In this document: piece after piece, positions 23,413 through 36,900 of the stretch
How positions within the stretch are numbered: position 1 is the first letter of the stretch
Layout of the letters: each line of letters begins with the position of its first letter
The notes under the pieces: model-generated
The model's input: the letters and a program-made list of their open reading frames with translations, nothing else
What the model was told of the DNA's origin: nothing
The model's database searches: none
Program-made: the position numbers and the translations under genes
DNA from: Cocos nucifera
Lineage: Eukaryota; Streptophyta; Magnoliopsida; Arecales; Arecaceae
Reading direction: 5' to 3'
Assembly (NCBI GenBank): GCA_006176705.1
Contig: QRFJ01000022.1
Span: 3,065,161-3,129,160, forward strand
Length of the DNA stretch: 64,000 nucleotides

Positions 23413-25924
23413 TACCTTCCAACTTGAATTTTGCTCATCCTCGAGTAAAAAAATAATTTAGTTTTAGATATCTTTTAGCTTAGTATTTCGAATTTCACCT
23501 AGCAATTTTTTAAAAGGCTATTAATATTCAGTAGAGTGTAAGTAAGGTATGTCATCGGGGTATTAATACTTACCAATATGAAAATTAAGTGAAGAACATT
23601 TAAACTTTTTTTAAACTTTTTTCTAAATTGTCCCTATCTTTATCTCTAAATTAAATAAACTTTTATATGGACAAGTATATTATTACTTTTATCTTTCATT
23701 TATCAAATTTTTTTTATTCACACTATTCTTTTTTTACGTGAATATCATTGCTTACTTAGGCAACAAGATTCGATTACTCGATAAAAAATCAATATTTTTT
23801 TAAATTTTATTTTAATATTATATCACTATTTAGCATCTTAACCTCTTAAGCTTCTATTTGATCCATATAGCAAGTTTTGGACTAGTGACTCTCAAACTAG
23901 TTGGCTTTAAGGTATTAGATATAAAATATTCCTCAATCTTACTAGCTTGAATCAAATAGGCTATGAGTTAAGACCAGCTTTATAACAAACTTCTTTATCC
24001 TTTCCATCTTTTGATGTAAAACTCAATGCTTGCTTAGGCAAAGAGGTTTGATTACTCAACGAGAAATACTTACAAACTATTTTATTTTAAAAGTAATTTT
24101 TATTTTATGAAGAAATGTATAGTTAACCTACACAAGTCCATAAAAAGTAAACTCTTCTTTGATGCTAATAGAAAAAATTATAAATGCTCAAGAAAAAAAT
24201 ATTTATATTCTAGACTTAACTCTTTATTGAATTTTTTTAATATTTAATCTCTCAATATCTCATAAATTTTTTAGTCTGTGCATCAATTTTTTTTAAAAAA
24301 AATGCTTAGTTTAACTCGATTTTTAAGCATAATTGGATATCTAAATGCTAATCAATAACTTCTTTGAGGACTTTAAAAAAAATTATAAAAATTTTTATTA
24401 TTCTCCTTCTAACTTAATCGACATTATTTTCAATGGAGAAAAAAATAAAAGATTACAATAAAGAACATGAAAAAATACATCTGACTTAATATATTTTTGG
24501 TCCAGAATGGGTCGTGAAGATTTGACTCTCTCTCTAACTTATTCAACATAGGCCTAACAAGAAAGTAACTAAAAAGATAAATTAGATGCAAGAAAAATAA
24601 ATATTAGATTGCCTTCTAACAAGCGCTAAGTTTATCATTTTCAACCAGACACAATGCAGCTTATCTATCTCATATTGAATATTGGATTGATAAATTTCAA
24701 TGATTTTGAATTGCTAATCTCAGAAAGATGACTTATGATCCTTTTATTAATAAATTCATTACTAATTTCAGGAAGATAGTTTGTGACCCTAATCTCAGAT
24801 CTTTATTTATCAAGAATTTTTTTTATTTATTCTTCTAAAATATTCATGAATTGAGTTTTTAGGTTAGGAGTTAATTCTGATGCAATGGATATCGAGAGGA
24901 TGTCATTCGGTTCTAAACATTCAGATTTAGATAATACTAAAGTCGGCTTCAATTCTTAAGGTAAATTAATATAAATTTATTTAAATAACTACATTGGCTC
25001 TTTGTTGTATGCCTCTTGCTTTTTATGAGAAGAACTAGCTTCTAGGGCTGAAGGAAATAAAGCTTTAAGTTTATATATCTCGGATAAATCATCTGCTCTC
25101 TTCTTCTTTTTGTCTATCTCATTTAAATTGAAATCCTAGCATCAGTACCAATTTCGAGCTTAGGTTCTTCTATGCAATTAGTTTTAGTACTAACTTTTTA
25201 TATATTTTCATTTTGGCTAGCATCAGTACTAGCCTCTCTCACCTCGTCTTGATATGGGTCCTTAAGAATCTTACCATTTCTAAGTTTAGAAATTGCTTTA
25301 GCATTCTTAAATTGGAGATTCTTAGGTGGGACATTGGATTGATGACAAGATCCAGGTGGTTGATAGATATTGGTGGGTTATTTTTAGAATTTGCAATCTA
25401 TTGGCTCAGCAATTGACCTGGTTCTCTTCTTATAGTAGACTCAGCTAATTGTCTTAGTTGTGCTTCTAGCCCAGCAATAGATTATTGTTGAGTTATAATC
25501 AATTATTAAAGTTGATTAAACCCATCGTCGGCTAAATTAATCGATTGAGGAGGTGGGTATGATGGTTGATTATAATACAATGGCTAGGTAGATTGACTAG
25601 GCTGATCTCTATTATAGGCATAGTTCTAGTATTGGAACCTATTTTGATAATTTTGTATAGATAAAATTTGGGCCTGAGCCTGAGTCTGTTAAGGTCTCTA
25701 TGGTTCCTCCAACCTTGGTTATATATGTTTAAAAATAGATCATTAATCGATTTGGAGTAGTTTTATGTAGCTTGGATTTATTCTTGGATAAAGATTATGC
25801 AGTCGTAGAACATTCACTCAGATGATGGACTGAGCTAGCATAGATAGAATAAATCTATTAATAATTAGAAGGTGATGTGTATTGTGCAGGAGATTGTTGA
25901 CCTATGGTTAGGAATTAATCATTT

Positions 25925-26733
25925 TTAGGCAAGAAGGTCAATTTTATCTAATTTTTGAGCTATCAGGTTCAAGTCAGCCTTAGAACTAGATTCTAGGTGT
26001 TTAAACTCATATATTCCTATGCGCTTTTGGTGAAGAATCAATCTTTTATAGAAAGATAGTGAAGCATGATTGATCGAATTTTTACTCAAGATTTCAAACA
26101 AGACATAAGCTTTATCCTCACTCTTACTCATGAATGCACCTCCACAAGATACATCTACCATCTGTCTATATTGATCTCCTAAATCCTCATAAAAAGCTTA
26201 AACGATTTGTCACTTAAATAAATCATGATGTAGATATTTTCTAAGAAATTTCTTAAGTCTCTCCTATGATACATGAATTTATTCTCCTTGAAGCTGAGCA
26301 AATCCAATGATGGCTCATCTCGTGGTAATGGTTCGACCTATAGGATAAAATTTTTAAGAAATTCATGCTATAATTCAGTTCAAGTTTGAATTGATCTTCC
26401 TATTGTGCCAAGTCAGTACTTGGCTTTATCTTTTAGTAAAAAAGAGAACAAGATTAGTCTAAGGATATCATTAGTAAAATTTTAGATTTTCACCGTAGAG
26501 CAAATTTCTAAAAACTCATATACATGCTTATAAGGATCTTCATTAGTGATCCTATAGAAGGATGGTGGCATTTGGATTGTGGTCGATTTGATCTCATAAT
26601 GACTTGTAGGGATATCAGATAAGTGGATACAAGTCGATGGATTATAAGTGAAATTAATAAAGTATTCCTTCATACATCTAGGTGGTTCTCCAGGATTTCT
26701 AGCCATTTGATTATTGAATTTAATATGGATCAA
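25925..26733 (-). pseudogene. Degenerate Gypsy gag (retrotransposon gag family)
   Basis: Read from 26733 leftward, a first open block contains ARNPGEPPRC, SHYEIKSTTIQMPPSF and DPYKHVYEFLEICSTVK, typical of the N-terminus of Athila/Tat-type Gag. It is followed by a frameshifted, stop-containing middle with LKDKAKY and SFKENKF. The last open block has MVDVSCGGAFMSKSEDKAY and NSINHASLS, matching the conserved C-terminal part of the gag domain. Several stops and frame changes make it nonfunctional. In an intact element Gag would form the cytoplasmic particle that packages the RNA. Confidence 0.8.
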
Positions 26734-27857
26734 CCATTCAATTTAAGGATTGGGTTCAACTAGATTAGAAAAAGCGATCTCCTACCATATATATATTAGT
26801 GCAATCCTAATATATAGTTCAAAAAAATATTTTTTTATTTATTATTTTATTTTATTTTTATATATTATTTTTATTTATTTATTTATTTATTTTGAAGAGA
26901 AGAGGAGAAGAAAGAGAGAAAAGAGTTCTAAAGAAGAGAACTTAAGAAGTCCTAAAGCTAAGAAGAGAAAAAAAAAATAGTTGCGGCTAGATTTGATATT
27001 GGTTAGTAATCAACTCAGGCAATCAATCCTGACTAAGGATTGTCCTAGATTTAAATAGCTCCTAACTGCTAAGATCACTTTCAAATCTTTTAAGTTGAAG
27101 ATCAACCACTCAACTGGCCAGGTAAGTGTAAGGTTGGAGAGAGTCCCCCATTGCTTTTCTTAGACATCAATTATATTGGTTAGGTAAGCCAATGGAACCA
27201 ATTAAGTAATCACTTTCTTTCAGAACGTAATTCTTGAACCACTTGCCTTAGACACCAGTCAAACTGACTAATTCTAACATAGTCCAACTCTTAGGATTTC
27301 TTATCCTAGTGAGCTCGAGCTTCTAGGACCGATATCTAATTGATTTTAAATTAAAGGCTTAGATTAATGAGGGATATTAGTTGGTTGTTTTTGAGTTAAG
27401 GAAGGATGATGAAACTTTTATCTTATTTTGATTAATGAGTTGTGCCCTCAAATTGATTTAAGATGAATATATACAACCAATTTCAAATAAGGAATTTTAT
27501 GCAACTAAATTAGATACATGAAACTAATTAAACTTAAGAAGCTTACTTAGCTCCAACAATCACCAAAAAAATAAAAATAAAATTAATATGATAGATGCTC
27601 TAAGTAATTAGGATTTCTATTCTTATCATGAAACTTTTAATTAGGTTTAAGTGGATTATTTTTAAATTAATTTTTTAAAAAAATAAATAATACTAAAAAG
27701 AAAAAAGGTCTAAAGTTAGGATTGATCTCACCAAACAAAATTGGAAGCTCTCTTCCTTTCTTTTTTTTTTGTTTTTTCTTTTTCTATAAAGAAAACAAAA
27801 AAAGTTAGTAAGCTATATTTACAAAAAATCAAAGAAATCAAAATTTTTAATTTTCAT

Positions 27858-27885
27858 GTCTTCTCTGGTAATGATGCTAAAAATT
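27858..27885 (-). other. Decayed tRNA primer-binding site of the Gypsy element
   Basis: Immediately after the 5' LTR on the minus strand the sequence reads TTTTTAGCATCATTACCAGA followed by GAAG. It lines up base for base with the common plant Gypsy form GGCGCCGTTGCCGGGGAAG if most CpG/CpNpG cytosines (and their complements) have become T/A. The PBS assignment is inference from position and this pattern. Confidence 0.55.
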
Positions 27886-29513
27886 TGATAGAATATGATG
27901 TTATTGTTATGACACCATATTTATCTGTTTAATTTTAATTTTTTAAATAATTAAAAAAATATAAAAAATAGCGAGTCGGATCGAATGCATGGAGAAGGCG
28001 GTGCTTTGATTTAAAATCTTTAATTTTTATAAAAAAAATTTTAAAATAAAATTAAAATTAAAAAATTATAATTATAATAAAAATAAATAATAAAAATTTA
28101 AATAATATAAAAATAAAATTTTATATTATTTATAAAATAAAAATAATATCTATATCTTAGCATCTACATGCAATAAAAATAAAGATCATAAATTTAAATA
28201 GCATAAAATAAATTTTATATTAATTTAAAGTTCAAAATTTAAATACAAAAAATTAAAAAGATAAGAAAATAAATAACAAAGTGGTAACAAAAGGTTGAAA
28301 GGATCTGCATAGCCTTATCGAAAAGATGGTTGGTGAACTTCTCTTCTTTCATACTCTTCGAAATATACTCGCATCTACTTCTTCTTCTTTGGATCTAATC
28401 TTAATTTCAGATTGATGTTAGCATGAAGATGGTGTAGGAGACAACTCTTCTTCTCAACACCTATTATTTTGAAGCAGCATTCAACCCAGGTCCAGCTCCC
28501 ATCCTGTACCTTTTCCTTTTTTTGATCGAAGATACCATGCTTCTGTCGACTTGAGTCCTTTAAATAGAGGAGAGAGTAGTATTGGTGAAGAATCCGAATG
28601 GAAAAATCAAATTAGAATTTTTGAAACCAGTCAAATAGGATTGAAACTCATGAATAGAGAACCCTAGATCTTGCTGGCCATTGGATGGAGATCAAATGGA
28701 TTGAAAATCATCCAAAAAATCACTGTTATAAGCTTCGATCAAGTCGGATTTAGTATTGGCCATTGGATCGAACAATCAGATGCTTTTGGGCCATTAAATT
28801 GTGCATCGAGACTTTTGGAATCTTTGAATCAAAATGAGATTTACTCTTGATCATCTGATCGTGCAAAGGAGGGCTTAGGACCATCGAATTGTGCCATAGA
28901 GAGCTCTAGAATTCTAAATCAAATTAGATGCCTTCCTAACCATTGGATCTTGATCAAAATGGCTGCCATCCGATCGCGCAAATCCTACTGGTGCACCTCT
29001 CATAGATCGGGCATATGGTAATCTCCAACAAATCAGCATGCACCACGACCCTTAAAATGATTAAAATACCCCCATACATCATGTCAAAAATTTCATAGAT
29101 CCTTTAAGGATCTACGCCTGCCACGTCAGCCACCAATCTACCATGGACCATGCGGTTTATGACATCAAGATGATGTCAGTGCTGAGTTGGGTGGGTTGAA
29201 CTGGACTGTGTTAGTAGGCTAGGCTGTCTGCATGCATACCGACTTGTCTGGCTTACGGGCGCACAGGCTGGGCTGGGCACGCTGGCTAGGCCTAGCCTTT
29301 ATTTATTATATTTTTTCTTTTTTTTTCTTTGAGTCTTCGTATCGGATCCATTGTAAATTCGATTTGCTTCAAATTTTTTTTATTTTAATCAAAAAATTAA
29401 GCTTTTTTCATTAGCAAACATTTTTCCTGCAAAATATAAAAATATTAATTCTTAAAAATAAAGATAATTTTTTTAAATTAATATTTTTATTGATGTTTTT
29501 GTGATACTTATCA
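27886..29513 (-). repeat. 5' LTR of the minus-strand Gypsy element
   Basis: This is the partner of 21811-23412, in direct orientation, starting TGATAGAATATGATG and ending GATACTTATCA. It precedes gag on the minus strand, so it is the 5' LTR. A CTTTAAATAGAGG block near 28557 is shared by both copies. Confidence 0.85.
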
Positions 29514-30864
29514 GGCACTGAGCTTGAATCGAAATTCGGGTTCGAACCCGGGTTGGGTCAAAGGTATGCTCGAGATCAGCCTAAAAGATAAACAGGCCTT
29601 ATATTTAAACACAAGCCTGACTTGAATTATTACGGGCTTAACTTGAAGCTCGACTTGATGGGCCTTAGATCGACCTGAGCCCAGCCCAAGCATTAATGGA
29701 TAAATTTTTGTATTGATAAAATTACTCTTCATAATTTTTTTTTGATAAAACCATGATATTTCTTCATTTTTTCATTCATATTATTTATATATATTTAAAT
29801 ATATATTATTAATCATATACTATTAAATTTTATTTTAATTATTTTAATTTTAATACATAATTTTTATAATTATAATTAAATAATTAAAAGTATCTTATAA
29901 TTTTTATTTTTATCTATTATTTTTAATTAACTATTTATATAATATTAATTAATTATTTAAATTAATTTATAAATTAAATAGTTATTTATATAAATAATAT
30001 ATCATTAATTCATTAATAATTTATTTATAAAATTATTTATTAAATTAAATTAAATATTAAATATTTACATAATTTTTATATAATTATAGATATAGTAATT
30101 ATAAATTTATATTTTATTTATTTTTTATATAAATAAATATTATAAATTAATAATAATCATTTTTTATCAAAAAAATAATATAATAAAAATATTATATAAA
30201 TATTATTTATATTTTTTTATTCTTCCTATATTAAATAGAAAAAAAAATCACTTCTATCCATTCTTTCATATTTTTTTAAATAAATAAAATAATAAATAAA
30301 TATTTTATCCATTCTCTTTCATCCGTCAATTCTTCTTCATTCATTCTTCAATCTATCTTTCATACCAAATAAAAGATTAAAGAAAATCAAAACTAAATTA
30401 TAAAAAATCAGATATTTTTATTTTTCTCTAGAATTAAAATGAAAATAAGATTTTCTCTAACCAAATGAATGGAATATAAGCCACTCATTCTCATTCCTAT
30501 TTTAGAATCCAGCTCCACCCAGCCAAACATGCCTTAAGAAGAAAAAAAATCACATTATAAATCTTCAGAATAACTCCATCGAGCTAAAATTCTCTGTTTG
30601 AAAATGTCACTGATCCTTGATGCTCCAATATTCGAAAGCTATCTCTCGTCCATCTCCTAAATGCGAAAATACAAACAGCAACATGCCTATAGTCTCAATT
30701 TACCTTAGAAACATCAAAGGAACGAAACATGCATAAATTAAGGGCTTATCCTCAATAGGCACCGTAAGATCAAGACAACAGTTGGATATGAATTTGCCCT
30801 CATCCTCAGTAGGCAGCGTAAGATCAGACGGCAGTTGGATATGAATTTGCCAGGCAACTTCCAG
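29514..30864. other. AT-rich intergenic DNA downstream of the AAA ATPase gene
   Basis: The first 180 bp contains GGGTTCGAACCCGGGTTGG and resembles sequence on the far side of the Gypsy element. From about 29740 to 30310 the DNA is nearly pure A/T with no gene. At 30490-30535 the words CATTCTCATTCC and CCAGCCAAACATGCCTTAAG resemble one terminus of a DNA-transposon MITE, but I could not find the matching other end. Confidence 0.45.
30747..30853. repeat. Tandem duplication of about 54 bp in the 3' UTR region
   Basis: CCTCAATAGGCACCGTAAG and CCTCAGTAGGCAGCGTAAG start 54 bp apart (30750 and 30804). Each is followed by GATCA..., AGTTGGATATGAATTTGCC. The pair lies in the probable 3' UTR or just beyond it, downstream of the stop at 30972-30974 on the minus strand. 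Confidence 0.8.
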
Positions 30865-30870
30865 TTTATT
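30865..30870 (-). terminator. Candidate polyadenylation signal of the AAA ATPase gene
   Basis: The minus strand reads AATAAA here, about 100 nt after the stop codon, a normal spacing for a plant near-upstream element. It is a single short motif. Confidence 0.35.
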
Positions 30871-30971
30871 AACCAACCATGACGAATGCAAAGTTTGATG
30901 CTTCCAACATGGTTATCTGGACCAAGTCCACATCATGCAGTCTTGTTTCTGAAAATGATCATATATGGCCC

Positions 30972-33900
30972 TTAATGAAGAATCTGGCTGCCGTAGTCCT
31001 GGTTAAACTTTTCATAGCGGTGGGCATGGAGATGGGCTGACGGCCTTGTGTTTTTCAAAGCCACTTCAATATCTTCGACCGTGACCGGACCAACTGGCGG
31101 CAACTCTGCAAGTAATAAACAGGTTAGTGACATTCAGCAAGTATAAATTGGTACAAACATTCATCAAAAACAGATGCTGAAGGTTAAAAAAAAAATGTTT
31201 GCACCATTTATCTATATCACTTGCATGCATTCAGCATAGCACCATGTGTATTAGAAAGACTATCTTTATGTTGATCCCGGATGTTGGAGAAGATCAAACA
31301 CTTCTTCCAAACACTTGTCAGTGAGACAGTGACTCAAGTTATGAAGAAAAATGCCTGTTATCAAGAAGTTGCCTGATGGATCATCTCATGATTCTCCATT
31401 TACAAAAGCCAAAACCCTTCATCAAAAACCCCTTGATCAGGGATCTTGGTTTGGCCAAATTGGATACAAGACAATGTACAGTGAAGTCAAAGTCTTCCCT
31501 CAAGGATTCACTACAGAGAATAATTAGGGATTAATGCTGACAGTTACTAATCTTGGAAATGCTCTATTGAGTAATTGCAGAAGGTGAGTTGCAAAAACTT
31601 CAAAAATCTGTTCTGGAAAAACAAACCATACAAATTGAAAAGCTACAATCAGTCGCAACTAATATGCTTATTCAAATTCGGTGAATTTTAACTTTTAACG
31701 CCACCAGTGCTGGTCCCAAGCAAGGATGGAAAACGTGGAGGGTTGATGTTAGATTGACAGCCAGTCATTAAACTCTGTAAAATTATGAAATGGATCCAAA
31801 TTCAACTTGGAGAATTCAAATATGTAAAGCCAACATAATAATTTGGACAAGGCCTGATGGTTTTCGGGGGCCATAAAATAGAATCATGAAGAAGAATACT
31901 CACCATCTTCATCAACTGGTTCCTGTTTGTCTTCCAAAAGTACCATCAACCTCCTTAACGGCTGCATAGCTGCCTCCTTGCATACTAATCGGATGTCTGA
32001 ACCTGAGTAGCCTTCCGTCTTTTCTACAAGAAAATCATATGGAATCTGTGCTTCCCCAGGAACCGATGGCAAGAGTTCCTCAAACATTGCATGCCTTGCT
32101 TCTGGTTCTGGAAGGGGGACAAGAATCTGATGGAAAATGATCATGAAAAACAGCTTGAGTGCAAAAAAAGGAAGGGAAGGAAAAAAGCAAGCTCCTTCAA
32201 ACAACACTACAACATGGTTTCAAAGTCTCCAACGTGATCAAATGTATCAGTCAACTAAAGCAGTTGCCATATAACAATATGGCCAACAGACCAAATTGAT
32301 CAGTAAACAACCCAGGCTTATTATTCATCTAACATTTCCTAGAGCAAACAGATTTTGTTAAAAGGAAATTCTAGAATTGCTTAGAAGATAACCCTACAAC
32401 TACTTCATGTATCAGATAAAAGAATGGCATATGTAAGTTTCTAATGGCACCAAAGCATGTAGAAAGGTAATTTTGGACCCGAAATAAAATTAAGGGCAAA
32501 CTATTTTTCTTTCCACTTTATATTCCCTTTCCTTCATTTTGAAATTAAGGGCAAACTTTTTTTTTTAAAAAAAAAGAAAAGACCTCAGTTTTATGCCTGA
32601 AAATTATGAAAACCGTGCCAGGCCACGCACTAAAGGCAAGTGACCTAAAGCAGTATCTGAGAAAAAAAATAATGCCAATATATGACTATTTGTCTACAAT
32701 CATATAGATAATTCATGTTAAGGATACTCGCTTTTCAAGACGCCGGAGCATAGCTGCATCCAATTCCCAAGGAAGATTAGTTGCAGCTAAGACGAACACA
32801 AGTTCATTTGTCTTTGTCAAACCATCCATCTGCATTAAAAATCCAAACAACCAATTGTTATTGAAGTTATGTACTATCCTCGTCATAAATTTGGTGCATG
32901 CTAACATCAAAATACAATTGACAATTAATACTTTTCTTATACACGGCAAAAAAAAAAAAAACAATATTCAAGCAAAAAGAGAAAAGCATGTGTTCCATCA
33001 TCCTTATAGTTGCATCAAACCACTAACTCAGAATATGTCTTTCTTTCCTCAGAAAATTTGGTTGGTTTTGAGTCATCTGGTGGTTTCAAATAATATGAAT
33101 CAAATGGCTCTAAAGGCCCCATGGCATTTTTGGCTGAATGCATGATAAATCTTTCATGGATCAAATGCGACATCTCCCAACAGTTTCTGAAAGATATATA
33201 AAACAAGTCTTTTACACTTTTATATAAACTCCAAAAGCATGCATACAAATTCATGCATGCATATCAAAATACATATACACTGTGCTGCTAACCTACTTTT
33301 TGGAGCTCAAAGAAAACAACCACTTATATAAGCCTGTGAGACAAACAGTTATACCGAGACTTTTAAATTGGTTTTGAATATGATAGGAACCAAAAACTAA
33401 AGTACCGGTACCAGCATCCATGCTGGTAGCTTACTGCTATGGACTGATATGTTAAAGTACTGTACCGACACATGGTACACTTCTTAGTGCCAGTTCAACA
33501 ATAATAAGGGTACGGAACAAGTGTTGATACAGTATCAATGCAGGGCGTGTTCTGGTATCTATATCTTACCTGCATGGCCAGTATGGACAATGTGCAAGAA
33601 TACCTAAATCCTTGCTGGGATGTTTGTTCATTGACCCGTCTACATAAAATTGTTGTTCCTAAAACTAATTGATGGTTAAATTGACTTGAAACAAGCCTTC
33701 CGTTCACCACCAACTTTATTGGAGCTATTTTTCTTTGCCCACATAAATGGAATATTTTTTTCTTTTCCTGAAACCTGAGATAACACAAAATGAGATTACC
33801 TGTATAAGGAGCTCGGTCTTCAAACGTCGACTAGCTTCATGCTCACTTCGTGCTTCACCACGTTGACTAATGATTGCATCAATCTCATCAAGAAATATAG

Positions 33901-36900
33901 TAGATGGTGCGTGGTGCCTGGCAAGCTCAAATAAAACTTTGACTAGCTTCTCTGAATCACCTGCGAACTCACAAAAATTTTAAGATCAATATAAACCCAT
34001 TTTTCAATGATAGATCAGATAAACCAATAGAAAAGATATTATAAAGAAATGCACTTAAAATTATTATTTGCATCATCTTCTTCAGATTAGTTGTGTTATT
34101 TAAATAAGGGTAAGTGATAGTCTAGTAAGAACCTATCGACAAACAGAATTTTCTTTCCCCATATACGGTCACAAACAATTCTATAGGAAACAGAGAATTC
34201 TACTATGTTCTTTATACAACTCTGCTGCTTCCTTTATGGCTAGATATCAAAGGCAAACTTTGTAAGTCAGACATAAGATCCATGTGTACGATGAAACCAT
34301 CAAGCTCTGACAACTCCAAAAGGAGACGAATATACTGACCAATGATACACCTTTCGTTGATCAAACTACTACTTCTTCCTTTTATTTTCGAGTTCTAGAT
34401 GATACATTAAGATGAAGGAAAATATATGCAAATTCATCAGGGAATGTAGATGTTATTCACTGCCAACTGAAAAATTTATTGCTATGGAAAAGGAAATTCA
34501 GGACACAGGATAAGGACTACAAGAATTAATAATGGTGAAATACACCAAGAATAAGAACATATAAACTAGAAAAGCCACTCAGGCAGCTTTAGAATTTTGA
34601 CAGAAAATATCATCAAGTTTCAGCATGATGTAAACAATCTAGAAAAATAACAATTTTCAGTCACGATCTATTATGGAACACATACTATAATCCTATCATA
34701 CAAATTTTAGCTGTCACAGCCATCTTTATGAGTTGGAAACTAAAATAATAATGATAAACAAGCATATCACAAAAGTGAGAGCTGGAAGACTGAGTTATCA
34801 CAAAAATTGGAAGTAAATGAATGTCTATTCCACTATCACATACCACGCCATTTGCTGACAATTGATGATGCTGAAATATTGAAAAAAGTAGTCTTGCATT
34901 CAGTAGCCACAGCTTTTGCAAGCATTGTCTGTTATACAGAATTTAAGACTCAGGTAAGAAGCACATTTAACTGGTCAAAATGCAGCACAAATGTATATGT
35001 ATATATATTACCATTGCTAGGTTTTCTGAACAGTGGTAAAATGAAGCCACTTTTTCGAACACAATATTACCTGGACACATTACACAAGTTCTAAATTTTG
35101 ACATGAGAATCTCCAAATAACCAGACACATCGCCACATTTTTACCTCATGGGTCTCTCTATAAATAGGTACAGACATGCTTATCACTAATAGTCAATTGG
35201 ACCTATTCCACAATAACTTAATACAATCTAATAATTCCTTTAATCAATATAACCTTATTCAACACCTACTCTAAACATGAGCCAGAAAAATGTAGGATAG
35301 GGTGTCATCATATTTTGGACCTTTTTTTTTTTTTTGAGTTCAAATGTCTAAACCAACAACAAAGTTAAAATTAGAACTCCTGGGTGTATTAATAATATAG
35401 GTTCCCTTAATATAATGTCTCTAAGAGGATTTACATTTTAATTTTTTAAGCCGATTTTTCTTAGCCTTGACTTATAAACATTTGGTCAAGATCAATCTAC
35501 TTGTCTACTGGTCAACTTGGACTAGTACTCTCTAGTCTAGTCCAGAAATGAAGTATTTTAAACAGGGAATAATAGGGATGAAACAACATGAAACATGTTA
35601 AAGCAGCCCATGTCATACATGTAACTGAAAATTGAAACCACTCTGGTTGAGACAATTCACTCAGGAATGAATCTCAAAATACATGCATCCATAACTCCTA
35701 AAATGCAATGGCGGCAATGGCTTTTGGAGCAAAAGCAATTATCTGGTATCTACGGATAAGATGGATCCCGTCTTAAGATTTGCTGCCCAACAGCCTCTCT
35801 ATATGAAAAGGAAATTTGGAAGCTATCAAACTTAGCCATTTTAGTTGAATTTCTAATTAGACATCCTCTCCATGAAGGTCTGAGACCACTTTTTCCAAGT
35901 TAACACTACACCCACTAGATTGCAAACATACCCTTCCAGATGTTCATCACTTGTTAAATCTTTAACCATAGATGTCTTCCCTGCACCTTACCTTGCTCTA
36001 CGTACACCTATGTCCGCCCAGAATAACTACTAAATTGCCTCTTCTCAAACAAGACAGTCTAGGAAACATAGTCTTAACATCATACAGATAACTATATTGA
36101 TAGGTAATGTAGGCAATAATAATAAATGCGACCAAATTCAACCATCATGACATGATCCAAATATTTGATAATGCATGGGGTAGCTCTTTTGGAATGAAGA
36201 ACTGAGTACTTGCAAGCTATCACATGCATATCAGATGTGACGTCCAAAGGAGAGGTTCTAGTACAACAAAAAAATTAAAGGTAAAAGTTTGACCTAGTAT
36301 TGGTTTGCATAATTATACTCGGTTATACATTATAATATAGATTAGGCTTTGTACCAAGATGAAGCTGGTTTTATGAGACTACCTCAAGTATGCAACATCT
36401 ACAAGAGATAACTACCAAGGTACCATGATGAGGGCTACAAAAATAACTTACTCCAAAAATTGTTGTTAAGATGTGCACATTTGAAGCAAATAATTTACAT
36501 TAAATTAACAGATAGCATCATTTTATTTACATAGTGAACAGCAAGTGAGCAGCACAAAACTGGGAAAAAGATATTGAAAAAGGGTAAAACATGAAGTTTA
36601 AGTACTTATGTTTTAAAGCACATCAGCAGAAAATGAGAAAAAAAATGATTCTCATTAAAGTTGTTGCAATGTACAACCTTCCCTGTTCCCGGGGGCCCAA
36701 AGAGCAAGATGCCCTTCCATGGCGTAAGAAGCCCAATGAAGTACCTAGAAATAAATGTTCAATGAAAATTAATATCAGTTCTCATGCAAATTTTAGTTCA
36801 AAATTATAAATCTAATCTAAATGCATTCATTGCATGGAAAGGATATAGAGCAAATCATTTAGTAATTCAGCATATTAATCTGAAATTTTGATTGGTTGAA

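Larger units (their letters stand above)
21811..29513 (-). mobile_element. Old gag-only Ty3/Gypsy retrotransposon (Athila/Tat style), minus strand
   Basis: Two 1.6-kb direct repeats (21811-23412 and 27886-29513) begin TGATAGAATA and end CTTATCA, so the ends have the inverted form TGATA...TATCA. Between them, 4.5 kb contains a broken gag on the minus strand and nothing recognisable as protease, RT, RNase H or integrase. On the minus strand a decayed primer-binding site follows the right LTR and a purine-rich AAGTTGGAAGGTA precedes the left one, which fixes the orientation. The 5-bp flanks (CGCAT left, GGCAC right) no longer match convincingly. LTR divergence is large by eye, with many transitions and small indels, so this is an old insertion. 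Confidence 0.85.

Noticed and set aside
29533..29556. GGGTTCGAACCCGG resembling a tRNA B box
   Set aside because: No A box at suitable distance and no cloverleaf could be drawn on either strand.
30490..30540. Possible MITE terminus CCAGCCAAACATGCCTTAAG
   Set aside because: The matching inverted end and target duplication were not found.
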